This document shows, piece after piece, positions 35,047 through 43,763 of a stretch of DNA of 64,000 nt; the first letter of the stretch is position 1, and each line of letters starts with the position of its first letter. Under the pieces are notes generated by a model that saw only the letters and a program-made list of their open reading frames with translations, made no database searches and had not been told where the DNA came from. Both the position numbers and the translations under genes were made by a program. The stretch lies in the NCBI RefSeq assembly GCF_003260995.1, contig NZ_CP030040.1, positions 3,296,416 through 3,360,415 on the forward strand, read 5' to 3'. The stretch comes from Acetobacterium sp. KB-1. Lineage in GTDB: Bacteria; Bacillota; Clostridia; Eubacteriales; Eubacteriaceae.

Positions 35047-35916
35047 ATGAAAGTAGCCGTCTATAAAATAAACGCCTTTGCTAAAACAAGAGAAGGTGGC
35101 AATGCAGCCGGTGTTGTGAAAAATGCCGATACATTATCGGAGAAGGAAATGAGAAAAATTGCTGCAATTCTGGGATTTAGCGAAACCGCTTTTATATTGG
35201 GATCAGACGTAGCAGATTTTAAAGTGAGATTCTTTACACCAAGTGACGAGGTTGACTTATGCGGTCACGCAACGATTGCCACCTTCTATACAATGGCGAG
35301 TCTGGGATTGTTAAAACCAGGCAGGTATAAACAGGAGACTAAAGCCGGAATCCTGGGCATCGAAATTAAAGAAGATAAAACTGTTATGATGAGTCAACCG
35401 ATTCCCGTGTTTTCGGAGATCATCGATAAAGATGAAATTGCCGATTCATTGAATATCAAAGCTTCACAAATGCCAGAAGATTTGTCAGCCCAAGTCGTAT
35501 CAACAGGACTTCGGGATATTATGGTCCCCATAAAAAGTCTTAAGATTTTAAACGAAATAAAACCGGATATGGGGAAAATTAAGGCAATTAGCCAAAAATA
35601 CAATGCCGTTGGGTATCATGTTTTTACCTTGGAATCCTTACATGGCGCTTACGCAAGTTGCAGAAACTTTGCTCCGCTTTATGATATTCCAGAAGAATCA
35701 GCAACCGGAACCTCAAATGGTGCACTTGGGTGCTACCTGTATCATTATGGAAAAATAAACAACGAGCAGGCATCGAACATTGTGTTTGAGCAAGGATATT
35801 CGATGAAAAAACCATCTGAAATACTGGTCTCGTTAACCGTTAAGAATAAGGAAATTCTCGAAGTTAAGGTGGGCGGGAGTGCAAAAAATTTAACTTTATC
35901 AGAAGTTGAGATATAA
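35047..35916 (+). CDS. PhzF-family isomerase/epimerase-like protein
   Basis: A 289-residue protein of the diaminopimelate-epimerase fold. The N-terminus (VYKINAFAKTREGGNAAGVV), the catalytic-site region GFSETAFIL near residue 43, FFTPSDEVDLCGHATIAT near 63 and the late ATGTSNGALGCYL are family hallmarks; the glutamate in SETAF corresponds to the catalytic residue of PhzF. Most bacterial copies, like YddE, have no known substrate. Start ATG 35047 has AAGGAG 8 bases upstream. It is a single-gene unit after the broken SorC gene. Confidence 0.85.
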   Translation: MKVAVYKINAFAKTREGGNAAGVVKNADTLSEKEMRKIAAILGFSETAFILGSDVADFKVRFFTPSDEVDLCGHATIATFYTMASLGLLKPGRYKQETKAGILGIEIKEDKTVMMSQPIPVFSEIIDKDEIADSLNIKASQMPEDLSAQVVSTGLRDIMVPIKSLKILNEIKPDMGKIKAISQKYNAVGYHVFTLESLHGAYASCRNFAPLYDIPEESATGTSNGALGCYLYHYGKINNEQASNIVFEQGYSMKKPSEILVSLTVKNKEILEVKVGGSAKNLTLSEVEI

Positions 35917-35994
35917 AAACATAACTAAGGGTATCTTTTATTTGTTCATGGCATGTGGAGACGGTTGTATTGATAGCACATAGATAACCCGTAG

Positions 35995-36474
35995 TTATAC
36001 GGTTTTTATATACTTAACGCATTCTAAAACACCTGCTTTTATTTCTTCAAGTACACCAAAACCATTACCTAAATCAAGGTTTTCATTTAGCGGTGTTTTG
36101 ATAATGTAGTCTACTTGGTTAGGATTATTATTTAGTGCGTAAGGTATTGTCTTGGCTCTTAGTTTTTCGTAATACGCACATTGTATTTTACGGTTATAGC
36201 CTGATACCCACACCTCAAAGCGAAAATCCTTGTGAATGAAAATGACCTGAATTTTCAAACCGCTCGCTCTCAATTCGTCATCGCTAAGCTGAAAATAGGC
36301 AAAATCCATATTATTTTCAACAATATGACCGGAAAAATCATACTCCGGTAGGGCTTTCTTAAGCTCAGTGCGCAAAAATCGAAAAAGCTTTATAAATTCC
36401 TGATATCCTTTTTGTAAATCAGTGGTTTTGATAAGTTCTTTATACTCACTGAGGTAATTTCTATTAAATTTCAT
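35995..36474 (-). CDS. Conserved hypothetical protein
   Basis: A 159-residue soluble protein without signal peptide or membrane helix. It has an N-terminal helical part (YKELIKTTDLQKGYQEFIKL) and a strand-rich middle with IQVIFIHKDFRFEVWVSGYN. The layout recalls DUF7000-type proteins, but this is only a weak impression. Start ATG 36474 has GGAGG 8 bases upstream. It ends close to a short hairpin after the convergent PhzF gene. An IS66 element is inserted 45 bp upstream of its start, which may have cut off its natural promoter. Confidence 0.6.
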   Translation of the reverse strand: MKFNRNYLSEYKELIKTTDLQKGYQEFIKLFRFLRTELKKALPEYDFSGHIVENNMDFAYFQLSDDELRASGLKIQVIFIHKDFRFEVWVSGYNRKIQCAYYEKLRAKTIPYALNNNPNQVDYIIKTPLNENLDLGNGFGVLEEIKAGVLECVKYIKTV

Positions 36475-36545
36475 CACCAATACCTCCAATTATTCGATAG
36501 TGAATTAGGTTGATTAAGGGTAAGCGTCAAATACAGCCCACATTG

Positions 36546-36598
36546 AAAAGCAGTCCAATTGATGAGATAATGTTCTCACAAAAGGACTGCTTTTTTAT
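36546..36598. terminator. Hairpin with T runs at the end of the IS66 element
   Basis: AAGCAGTCC and GGACTGCTT pair across 27 bases that hold a further GAGA/TCTC stem; six T follow on the plus strand, four on the minus. It may stop transcription into and out of the element. Confidence 0.6.
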
Positions 36599-36603
36599 AG
36601 CGG

Positions 36604-38202
36604 TTATTCTTTATTGATAGTTGACCGGCATTCTTCCGGCAGTGTCTCAGACCAGGGCAACAAATGATCAAGGGATTGGTCACCGGTGATTGCGGTATTG
36701 GGCAATTGCGTAAGCAGGTAATCGAGATAGTAGAAGGGATTCAAACCGTTGAGTTTGGCAGTCACAACGATACTGTAGAGCGTTGCACTGGCTTTGGCAC
36801 CATGGGGTGTTTTGCAGAAGAGAAAGTTTTTACGACCAACGACAAAATGTTTGATCGCCTGTTCAGCCAGATTGCTTGAGAGTTCACATTGACCATCGTG
36901 AAGAATATTGGTCAGCAGTTCCCAGTTGGACAGGCTGTAGGCAATGGCTTTTCCCAGTTTGCTTTTAGGTACCACCTGCGGCTCCATGGTTTTGAGCCAT
37001 GATAAATAAGCCTCCATGACCGGCTTCAGTTCAAGGATGCGTTTTTCGTGTCGTTCTTCGGGCGTAAGCTCATCTTCTGCCCATTGCTTTTCCAGACGAA
37101 ACATCTGTCTGAAAAAAATCAGGGCGTCATGGGCATGGGTGGATTCAATTTGGGCTTCTTTGGGCAACGCCTTGATTGCATCGGTATAATAGCGCCTGGC
37201 ATGAGCGAGGCAACCGACCCGGGTTACGTTGTTCACCTTGTTGTACCCACCAAAATCATCCGTCTGCAAAAATCCGCTAAAATCCTTGAGGAATTCAGCG
37301 GCATGTCGACCAGCGCGGGAGGGCTGGTATTCATACAGGACAATGACTTTTCCATGCTTGCCGCTGCGATATACCCACATATAGGCTTTGCTGTCACAGG
37401 GTTTCCCATCTTTGGTCAGCACCTGCATGGGACTTTCATCGGCGATGATGAAGGTTTCTTCCATCAGCCTTTTTTTCATGACTTCATACAGGGGCTCAAG
37501 CCACCACTCACTGGCTTTAATGATCCAGTTGGCCATGTTCTGTTTTGACAGTTCAATCCCGAAATCACCAAAGATCCGTTCCTGTCGGGTAAGGGGCAGG
37601 GCGGCTGAATACTTCTGATACATCAGATAGGCAATCAGGCTTGGCGATGCAAAACTCCCGGGAATCACCGGAGCCGGCATGGGTGCCGTAATGATGGGGG
37701 TTTTGTCGGCGTTCTGCTCACAGTTACGGCAGGCATAGACTTTGCGCACATGTTCCACAACAACGACCTGAGCCGGGATGACTTTGAGTTCTTTGCGGAT
37801 TTCTTCGGTCATTTCATGTAGCGGTGATTGACAGACTTCACAGATTTGCTCATCTTCAGACAATTGATAGACAATGCGTTCCACTGGCAGATCCGAAAAG
37901 CTCTCTTTATTCAGACCCCGTTTCTGTTTCCGTTTAACGACGATGGTCTCAAGAACCGGCTCGACCTGCTCCGGTCGAGCGGTGATTTCAGCTTCGTTGA
38001 AAAAAGACAACTGATCATCGGACACCGTCTCACTGGATTTCCCAAAGCGTCTGGCCGCATTGAGGCGAAACTGTTCTTCATACCATTTCAATTTGGTCTG
38101 GGCAATCTCCAGTTCATGGGCCAGTTTGGCATTTTCATTTTTCAGATCATCTACGGTGTCACTATTCTGTTTTTTCTGAGTTGTTTCCACGACTTCTTTC
38201 AT
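36604..38202 (-). CDS. tnpC: IS66-family transposase TnpC
   Basis: The catalytic transposase, about 532 residues from ATG 38202 (an in-frame start at 38232 adds ten residues). An N-terminal leucine-rich coiled coil (NENAKLAHELEIAQTKLKWYEEQF) precedes a zinc-finger-like CEVCQSPL/CRNCEQ region near 125-165 and the IS66 DDE core with FIIADESPMQVL, FLQTDDFGGYN and, late, CELSSNLAEQAIKHFVVGRKN. The C-terminal YYLDYLLTQLP tail is typical. The gene looks intact, although the tnpB gene ahead of it is interrupted. Confidence 0.9.
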   Translation of the reverse strand: MKEVVETTQKKQNSDTVDDLKNENAKLAHELEIAQTKLKWYEEQFRLNAARRFGKSSETVSDDQLSFFNEAEITARPEQVEPVLETIVVKRKQKRGLNKESFSDLPVERIVYQLSEDEQICEVCQSPLHEMTEEIRKELKVIPAQVVVVEHVRKVYACRNCEQNADKTPIITAPMPAPVIPGSFASPSLIAYLMYQKYSAALPLTRQERIFGDFGIELSKQNMANWIIKASEWWLEPLYEVMKKRLMEETFIIADESPMQVLTKDGKPCDSKAYMWVYRSGKHGKVIVLYEYQPSRAGRHAAEFLKDFSGFLQTDDFGGYNKVNNVTRVGCLAHARRYYTDAIKALPKEAQIESTHAHDALIFFRQMFRLEKQWAEDELTPEERHEKRILELKPVMEAYLSWLKTMEPQVVPKSKLGKAIAYSLSNWELLTNILHDGQCELSSNLAEQAIKHFVVGRKNFLFCKTPHGAKASATLYSIVVTAKLNGLNPFYYLDYLLTQLPNTAITGDQSLDHLLPWSETLPEECRSTINKE

Positions 38203-38685
38203 GCCCTTATTATACCATGCGAAATCCGACAAAAAAAGCTTTATTTAGCCAATCCCAGGTCTTTTTTCTCAGATCATAATCCGTCCGGTGGCTTCGGTGT
38301 GGGCCGTTTTCTGCTCGACGGACATGCCATCGAGTAACCATCGAAAAGAGCGCTCTGAGATCGAAAGAGCCCCACAATGGCCGTTTTCCGGCCATTGAAA
38401 AGATCCTTTCTCCAACCGTTTGTAATGAATCCAGAAGCCATTGTGATCCCAGACCAGAATCTTAATCAGGTTCCTGCGTTTATTGCAGAAGGCAAAGAGA
38501 TGGGTTGAAAATGGATCCATTTGCAGCACATGGGAAACAATCAGTGCCAGACCATCAATGCTTTTTCGCAGATCGGTGGCACCCAGTGCCAGATGGACCT
38601 GTTGGATGCACTATGTGTTAAGATAGTTGTCAGGTGATTGAATTTACTATATTATAGTAAATATATAAAAGGATAGGAGTATCAC

Positions 38686-39183
38686 ATGACACAATATAGC
38701 GATGAATTCAAAGAACATATTATACAGCAGATGTTGCCGCCGATCAGCAAATCAGTTCGTCAGCTGCATAATGAAACCGGTGTTTCAGAGCAGACACTTT
38801 TCAAGTGGAAGAAGCAGGCAAAAGCGTCCGGAATGGCAGCACCATCGGGAACAGGAACTTCAGAAGACTGGTCCAGTGAGGATAAATTTCTGATCGTCCT
38901 GGAAACAGCCCGTATGAATCAGGCTGAGCTGGCTGAATATAGCCGTGAAAAAGGCCTTTATGTTGAACAAATCGAAGCCTGGCGTGATGCCTGCATCAAT
39001 GCCAATGGGAGTGTTGCCAATGAATCAAAGAGACTTAAAAAAGATCTAAGCGAATCAAAAAAACAGGTGACCCAACTCAATCGCGAACTGAAGCGAAAGG
39101 AAGCAGCATTGGCTGAAACAGCAGCATTACTGGTGCTCAGAAAAAAGGCACAAGCGATCTGGGGGGAGCCCGAGGACGAATGA
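38686..39183 (+). CDS. IS3-family transposase, helper protein (OrfA)
   Basis: A 165-residue DNA-binding protein. It contains a helix-turn-helix (YSDEFKEHIIQQMLPP, SVRQLHNETGVSEQTLFKWKKQ), a second possible one (AELAEYSREKGLYVEQIEAW), and a long C-terminal coiled coil (LKKDLSESKKQVTQLNRELK). It is longer than the usual 90-100 residue OrfA of IS3 but typical for a subgroup where OrfA and OrfB are separate proteins joined by an ATGA overlap. Confidence 0.82.
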   Translation: MTQYSDEFKEHIIQQMLPPISKSVRQLHNETGVSEQTLFKWKKQAKASGMAAPSGTGTSEDWSSEDKFLIVLETARMNQAELAEYSREKGLYVEQIEAWRDACINANGSVANESKRLKKDLSESKKQVTQLNRELKRKEAALAETAALLVLRKKAQAIWGEPEDE

Positions 39184-40265
39184 TCCCAACCTCAGATCGC
39201 AAAATCGCTGCTGCTTTAATCGAAGAAGCCATTCAAAACGGAGCCCGCCAATTTATGGCATGCCGTGAGCTGAATATCAGCGAACGTACTTTTTCACGCT
39301 GGAAAAATCCGGCAACACCGCTGGAAGATCAGCGTCCCGTTGCGATTCGGCCAACTCCCTCCAATAAACTGACACCAGCAGAACGGAAAGAGATAATAAA
39401 AGTCGTGAATTCGAAAAAATATCAGAGTCTGCCACCCAGTCAGATTGTTCCCCGTCTGGCAGATGAGGAGGGGCGCTATATTGCATCCGAATCTTCCATA
39501 TACCGTGTGATGAAAGAAGCCGGCATGAATAATCATCGGGGTCGTTCATCAAAACCTCAGAAGCGCACGATCACAAGCCACAAAGCAACAGGGCCGAATC
39601 AGGTCTGGATGTGGGATATCACGTGGCTGCCGGGTCCGGTAAAGGGTTTTCACTATTATCTTTATCTGATTCTGGATCTTTACAGTCGAAAGATCGTTGG
39701 CTGGGAAATCTGGCCGGAAGAATCCGCACAAAATGCCAGCATACTTGTTCGAAAAGCAGCGCTTTCAGAAACGATTTCAACCGCTAAACAGCCGCTGGTT
39801 CTGCATTCCGATAACGGTAGTCCGATGAAAGGAGCTTCGTTGATGGAAACCCTTCAGAAACTGGGAATTGTTTCATCCAAAAGCAGACCGAGAGTCAGTA
39901 ATGACAATCCCTATGCCGAATCCATCTTCAAAACCTGCAAATATCGCCCTGATTACCCTTACAAGGGCTTTAAATCAATCCCGGAAGCAAGACAATGGGT
40001 TCTGGAATTTACGCATTACTATAATTTTGAACACTGCCACAGTGGGCTTAATTTCCTGACCCCAAATCAGCGGCATACCGGAATGGATAAAGAGATTTTT
40101 TCAAACCGCACAGCTGTTTATGAGGCCGCACGGCAGAATAATCCAAACCGCTGGACTAAAAATATTCGCAAGTGGGCTCTGGAAAACGAAGTATGGTTAA
40201 ATCCTGAAAAAGATGAATCAAATGAAACAAATGAAACCAATGAAACCAATAAGTCAGTCGGTTAA
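39180..40265 (+). CDS. IS3-family transposase, integrase core (OrfB)
   Basis: A 361-residue DDE transposase. An N-terminal helix-turn-helix region (FMACRELNISERTFSRW) is followed by the integrase core: first aspartate in VWMWDITWLPG, second in VLHSDNGSPM, glutamate in NPYAESIFKTC, and the terminal YYNFEHCHSGLNFLTP. All catalytic residues are kept. The extreme C-terminus is a low-complexity NETNETNETN run, from an ATGAAAC-like repeat in the DNA (about 40217-40250). Confidence 0.88.
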   Translation: MIPTSDRKIAAALIEEAIQNGARQFMACRELNISERTFSRWKNPATPLEDQRPVAIRPTPSNKLTPAERKEIIKVVNSKKYQSLPPSQIVPRLADEEGRYIASESSIYRVMKEAGMNNHRGRSSKPQKRTITSHKATGPNQVWMWDITWLPGPVKGFHYYLYLILDLYSRKIVGWEIWPEESAQNASILVRKAALSETISTAKQPLVLHSDNGSPMKGASLMETLQKLGIVSSKSRPRVSNDNPYAESIFKTCKYRPDYPYKGFKSIPEARQWVLEFTHYYNFEHCHSGLNFLTPNQRHTGMDKEIFSNRTAVYEAARQNNPNRWTKNIRKWALENEVWLNPEKDESNETNETNETNKSVG

Positions 40266-40318
40266 TTCAAGAAAAACCGCCAACTATCTTGACAACTACC
40301 GGATGCTCAGTTGTGACA

Positions 40319-40711
40319 TCATAACCGGTTAAGCGTCCGGATCAGACGGAGGAGAAACGTTTCATCATAGGTTGCAGGAATGGTTAAAACCATTCCTCTG
40401 ATTGCCAGAGTAACCGTTGCCTTCATCCCGCTAGCCAAAGCGATATCGCCGTCCCTTTCTTCCGGTTGGATCAGAACTCGGGTGAATTCAAAGATCTCGC
40501 TGCTTTCAGCTGGCTCGCTCACGACCGCTTGATTGATATCCGAATCTTCATTCTTTAGACGTTGTCTCCAGTAACGGAAGTTATGATGATTGACCTGATT
40601 CGCTTCACACCATTTTTTCTGTGATATACCACTATGCTCTTGAACTTCTATACACCTGGACCATTTTTCACGGTTCATTTCTTTGTCGCTATTTAACATA
40701 AAAAAAATCAC
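40319..40711 (-). CDS. tnpA: IS66 accessory protein TnpA
   Basis: A 130-residue protein with the N-terminal helix-turn-helix of IS66 Orf1 (REKWSRCIEVQEHSGISQKK, WCEANQVNHHNFRYWRQRLK). The C-terminal half is small and hydrophobic. It is the first gene of the element, and overlaps the interrupted tnpB by four bases. The start may be ATG 40711 or one of two later ATG codons. Confidence 0.82.
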   Translation of the reverse strand: MIFFMLNSDKEMNREKWSRCIEVQEHSGISQKKWCEANQVNHHNFRYWRQRLKNEDSDINQAVVSEPAESSEIFEFTRVLIQPEERDGDIALASGMKATVTLAIRGMVLTIPATYDETFLLRLIRTLNRL

Positions 40712-40784
40712 CTCCAGTTTTGTGATAAGGTGATTTTAGCAGAATTTATTCTGTTTGGGTAGGTGGGTTGTACTTGACGCTTAC

Positions 40785-41117
40785 GATTAAGGGATCAGTG
40801 GGATCGATCCCCAGTTTATAAAAAGATTAAAATGTTCTTAATTACGGCCCTGAATAATCCAATGTCGCATTGTGATCAGTCGATTCACGTTTGACCTGAT
40901 TCCAATCGGGAGCAACAAGGTGTTTTTAAACTTTGCATGATTAGTTTTAAACTATTATACTTCATTAAATGATAGAATTTCAACATTAAAGTTGAGTAAT
41001 GATGAGAAGAAATCAAGGCATTGCCTGGGAAAGCACACAGTAAACCGCGGTATTATGATTGAACGTCGTCACAACGGGGTAGTAACAATGTATGATCAAT
41101 AAAATGAGGAGGCCGAA
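40785..41117. promoter_or_regulatory. Intergenic region upstream of the DUF523/DUF1722 gene
   Basis: About 330 bp without a gene. TTGCAT (40933-40938) and TATACT (40956-40961) with a 17-base spacer form a candidate promoter. A palindrome GGGATCGATCCC lies at 40799-40810. Nothing else is evident. Confidence 0.4.
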
Positions 41118-42095
41118 ATGGATAAAAATTTAAAGCCCCGGGTGATTGTCAGTAAATGTATCGGTTTTGATGCCTGTCGTTATAACGGGCAGACTCTTCC
41201 GGATAAGTTTGTTGAAAAACTCAAAGACTATGTGGAGTATTACCCGGTCTGTGCAGAGGTGGAAATTGGCTTGGGGGTTCCCCGAAATCCGATTCGGCTG
41301 GTGTTAGAAGAGGGCGAGACGGTTTTATATCAGCCCGCTACCGATACCGAATATACCCAGGAGATGATTGATTTCAGTGAGTCTTATTTTGATAAGATTC
41401 CGGAAGTGGATGGTTTTATCTTAAAAGGGCGATCGCCTTCCTGTGGTACCAAGGATGTTAAGGTCTATCTGGGCAAAACCAAGGTCGCCGGTTCGGTTAA
41501 AGGACAGGGCATCTTTGCGGCCCAGGCCTTTAAACACTATCCCCATGGGGCCATTGAAGAAGAGGGGCGCTTGACAAATTTCAGAATACGGGAGCATTTT
41601 CTGACGAAATTGTATACCATGTGCAGCTTTCGTCAGGTGCAAAAAATCGGAACCATGGCGGCTTTGGTTGAATTTCAGGCCAATAATAAATATTTGCTGA
41701 TGGCTTATAGTCAAAAAGAGCAAAAAGTGTTAGGGCGGATTGTGGCAAACCACGAAAAATTAGCGACGAATCTGGTGATTGGCAGTTATAAAGAGGGCTT
41801 AGCCAGAGCCTTTTTTAGGATTCCCCGGTATCGGAATTACATCAATGTGATGATGCACATCTTTGGCTATTTTTCGGACTCCCTTTCAAGCGGCGAAAAG
41901 ACCTTTATTCTGGACAGTTTTGACAAATACCGTAGCGGTAAAATTCCTTTAAGTGTTCCCCTTAATGTGCTTAAAACTTATGTAATTCGCTATAATGACG
42001 GTTATCTGCTGGATCAGACCATTTGGGCGCCCTTTCCAGAAGAACTGATGGATATCACTGATTCAGGAAAAATGGAGGACCTGGTAGGCCCTTGA
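41118..42095 (+). CDS. DUF523 plus DUF1722 protein (YbgA type)
   Basis: A 325-residue two-domain protein. DUF523 covers residues 1-150, with SKCIGFDACRYNGQ, YPVCAEVEIGLGVPR and LKGRSPSCGTKDVKVY; its cysteines likely hold an iron-sulfur cluster. DUF1722 follows at about 180-300 (VEFQANNKYLLMAYSQKE). This fusion is common in bacteria, with links to DNA repair or thiouracil metabolism proposed for parts of the family; the role is not settled. ATG 41118 has GAGGAGGCCGAA upstream. Confidence 0.85.
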   Translation: MDKNLKPRVIVSKCIGFDACRYNGQTLPDKFVEKLKDYVEYYPVCAEVEIGLGVPRNPIRLVLEEGETVLYQPATDTEYTQEMIDFSESYFDKIPEVDGFILKGRSPSCGTKDVKVYLGKTKVAGSVKGQGIFAAQAFKHYPHGAIEEEGRLTNFRIREHFLTKLYTMCSFRQVQKIGTMAALVEFQANNKYLLMAYSQKEQKVLGRIVANHEKLATNLVIGSYKEGLARAFFRIPRYRNYINVMMHIFGYFSDSLSSGEKTFILDSFDKYRSGKIPLSVPLNVLKTYVIRYNDGYLLDQTIWAPFPEELMDITDSGKMEDLVGP

Positions 42096-42156
42096 CCAGC
42101 CGAACGATATGAAACGTCCCCGCGTCATGGAAGGACGCGTAAAAAAGGAGAAAAAA

Positions 42157-43686
42157 ATGATGATAAGCGAAAAACAAGGTAAAACCATGAGAAGGATATT
42201 TTTAGTTAGTCTGATTTTTGCATTGATCGCCATTTTAATGCCGGCCTCTGTTTTTGGTGCTGGTTCAGATGAGGCATCAGCGCTTGGGGTGGCTTATCGT
42301 GGGCATGTAGAAGATTATGGGGACTATCCCACGGACGGAACCTGGGTGAGTGAAGCAAAAAATCTGGGGACCACCGGTGAAGGCAAACGGATTGAAGGGT
42401 TTTGGATCAAGCTGGTCGGAACTGATCAATTGCCTGCTGGTGCCAGTATTCGATACAATGTCCATGTGCAAAACCAGGGCTGGCTCTCAGACACCGGTTT
42501 AGACACCGCCATCAATTGGATTGGAGACGGCGGCTTTGCTGGATCACAGGGAAAAGGCCAACGGGTTGAAGCCATTCAAATTATCCTGGTGGGCGAAGAT
42601 GGTAAGCAATTACCCGGTTATACGGTCAGTTACAGTGTTCACGGACAGGATTATGGGTGGTCCCAAGGTTGGAAAAAAGACGGCGAAGTTGCCGGGGTCA
42701 CGGGTCAGTCAAAACGGTTGGAATCGATTCGCATTAAAATTGAACGTGAAGGTGCGTCGACCGGAACACCGGTTGATGAGCATGGCAAATTATCAGTGGT
42801 CGGAACACAGCTCACCGACGAAAGCGGTCTTCCTTTTCAGATAAAAGGGGTTTCAACCCATGGTCTTTCCTGGTTTCCGGAATATGTTAATGCCGATGCC
42901 TTCCAAACCATGCGCGACGATTGGGGCATTAATGCAGTTCGACTGGCCATGTATACCGAAGGCTACAATGGCTATTGTGTGGGGGATGACAATAATCGGG
43001 CGCTGCTAAAAGAACGGGTGATCAATGGCGTTAATCTGGCGACGGATTTAGGCTTATACGTAATCATCGATTGGCATATTCTCAGTGACGGAAATCCGCT
43101 AACCCATCAGGCTGAGGCGATCGCTTTTTTTGACGAGATGGCAGCGCAATTTAAAAATAATAACAACGTAATTTATGAAATCTGCAACGAACCGAATGGT
43201 GGAACTACATGGAGTCAGATCAAACAATACGCTGAAACGGTGATTCCGGTGATCAAATCGCATAATCAGGACGCGATTGTGATTGTCGGCACACCAACCT
43301 GGTCCCAGGATGTGGATCAGGCTGCTGCCAACCCTATTTTGGGCTATTCCAATCTGATGTACGCCCTCCATTTTTATGCAGACACCCATCGGGACAGTCT
43401 TCGCAATAAGATGAGTGCCGCTATTGACAAGGGACTCCCCATCTTTGTCAGCGAATACGGTATTTGTGATTCCTCGGGAAGTGGCCCAATCAACGAAGGT
43501 GAAGCCAATCTGTGGATGGATCGATTAAACCAGTATGGTGTTAGTCATATCGCCTGGAATTTATCTAATAAAAACGAAACCTCGGCACTGATCCGCAGCG
43601 ATATCAATAAAACTGGCAGTTGGCTGGAATCTGAACTTTCGATCTCAGGACAATGGCTGGTAAAAATGCTCGAAAAAACGCAATAA
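42157..43686 (+). CDS. Secreted GH5 glycoside hydrolase with N-terminal ChW repeats
   Basis: A 509-residue exported enzyme. A signal peptide of about 37 residues (MRRIFLVSLIFALIAILMPA core, cut after VFG-A) is followed by three ChW repeats, each with a GW or GxxxDGTW core (YGDYPTDGTW, QNQGWLSDTG, DYGWSQGW), residues about 45-200. The catalytic GH5 barrel has GVSTHGLSW, the acid/base glutamate in YEICNEPNG near 342 and the nucleophile in FVSEYGICD near 431. By family it is an endo-beta-1,4-glucanase or mannanase. ATG 42157 has AAAAAGGAG upstream; a short GCGTC-GACGC hairpin precedes it (42121-42138). Confidence 0.9.
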   Translation: MMISEKQGKTMRRIFLVSLIFALIAILMPASVFGAGSDEASALGVAYRGHVEDYGDYPTDGTWVSEAKNLGTTGEGKRIEGFWIKLVGTDQLPAGASIRYNVHVQNQGWLSDTGLDTAINWIGDGGFAGSQGKGQRVEAIQIILVGEDGKQLPGYTVSYSVHGQDYGWSQGWKKDGEVAGVTGQSKRLESIRIKIEREGASTGTPVDEHGKLSVVGTQLTDESGLPFQIKGVSTHGLSWFPEYVNADAFQTMRDDWGINAVRLAMYTEGYNGYCVGDDNNRALLKERVINGVNLATDLGLYVIIDWHILSDGNPLTHQAEAIAFFDEMAAQFKNNNNVIYEICNEPNGGTTWSQIKQYAETVIPVIKSHNQDAIVIVGTPTWSQDVDQAAANPILGYSNLMYALHFYADTHRDSLRNKMSAAIDKGLPIFVSEYGICDSSGSGPINEGEANLWMDRLNQYGVSHIAWNLSNKNETSALIRSDINKTGSWLESELSISGQWLVKMLEKTQ

Positions 43687-43703
43687 AAGCAGTTAACGGA
43701 ATC

Positions 43704-43740
43704 AAAAAAGAGAGAGCTCACTCTCGTGAGATCTCTCCTA
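43704..43740. terminator. Terminator between the convergent GH5 and tpiA-like genes
   Basis: AGAGAGCTCAC and GTGAGATCTCT pair with one mismatch around TCTC. On the minus strand TTTTTTG follows, which ends the tpiA-like unit; on the plus strand it has no good T run. Confidence 0.65.
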
Positions 43741-43763
43741 AGCTTCCGGTTATTCAGATGTGA

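Larger units (their letters stand above)
38610..40300 (+). mobile_element. IS3-family element inserted in IS66 tnpB
   Basis: A 1,691-bp element flanked by GGATGC on both sides (38604-38609 and 40301-40306), a 6-bp duplication at most. Imperfect terminal repeats start ACTATGTGTTAAGATAGTTG at the left and GGTAGTTGTCAAGATAGTTG on the reverse right, with 16 of 22 positions equal. It contains two genes overlapping by ATGA. Confidence 0.85.
38269..40322 (-). pseudogene. tnpB: IS66 accessory gene tnpB, interrupted by an IS3-family element
   Basis: The start, ATGATG at 40322, overlaps the tnpA stop by four bases and encodes MMSQLSI. After seven codons it is cut by the element at 38610-40300. It resumes on the other side as QQVHLALGATDLRKSIDG and goes on with PFSTHLFAFCNKRRNLIKIL, the typical IS66 Orf2 sequence, to a stop at 38269. 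Removing the insertion and one target copy gives an intact 118-residue TnpB. The remaining downstream frame can start only internally. Confidence 0.88.
36520..40784 (-). mobile_element. IS66-family element containing a nested IS3-family insertion
   Basis: Terminal inverted repeats begin GTAAGCGTCAAATACAGCCC at the left and GTAAGCGTCAAGTACAACCC (reverse strand) at the right, 18 of 20 identical. Both ends are flanked by GATTAAGG, an exact 8-bp target duplication as expected for IS66. Gene order on the minus strand is tnpA, tnpB, tnpC. Without the 1.7-kb nested insertion the element would be about 2.6 kb. Confidence 0.93.

Noticed and set aside
36664..38337. Several plus-strand open frames across the IS66 transposase
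   Set aside because: They are antisense shadows of tnpC, without ribosome sites or known families.
40217..40250. AATGAAACAA-type repeats as a CRISPR or regulatory repeat
   Set aside because: They are a short coding repeat at the transposase C-terminus, without spacers.
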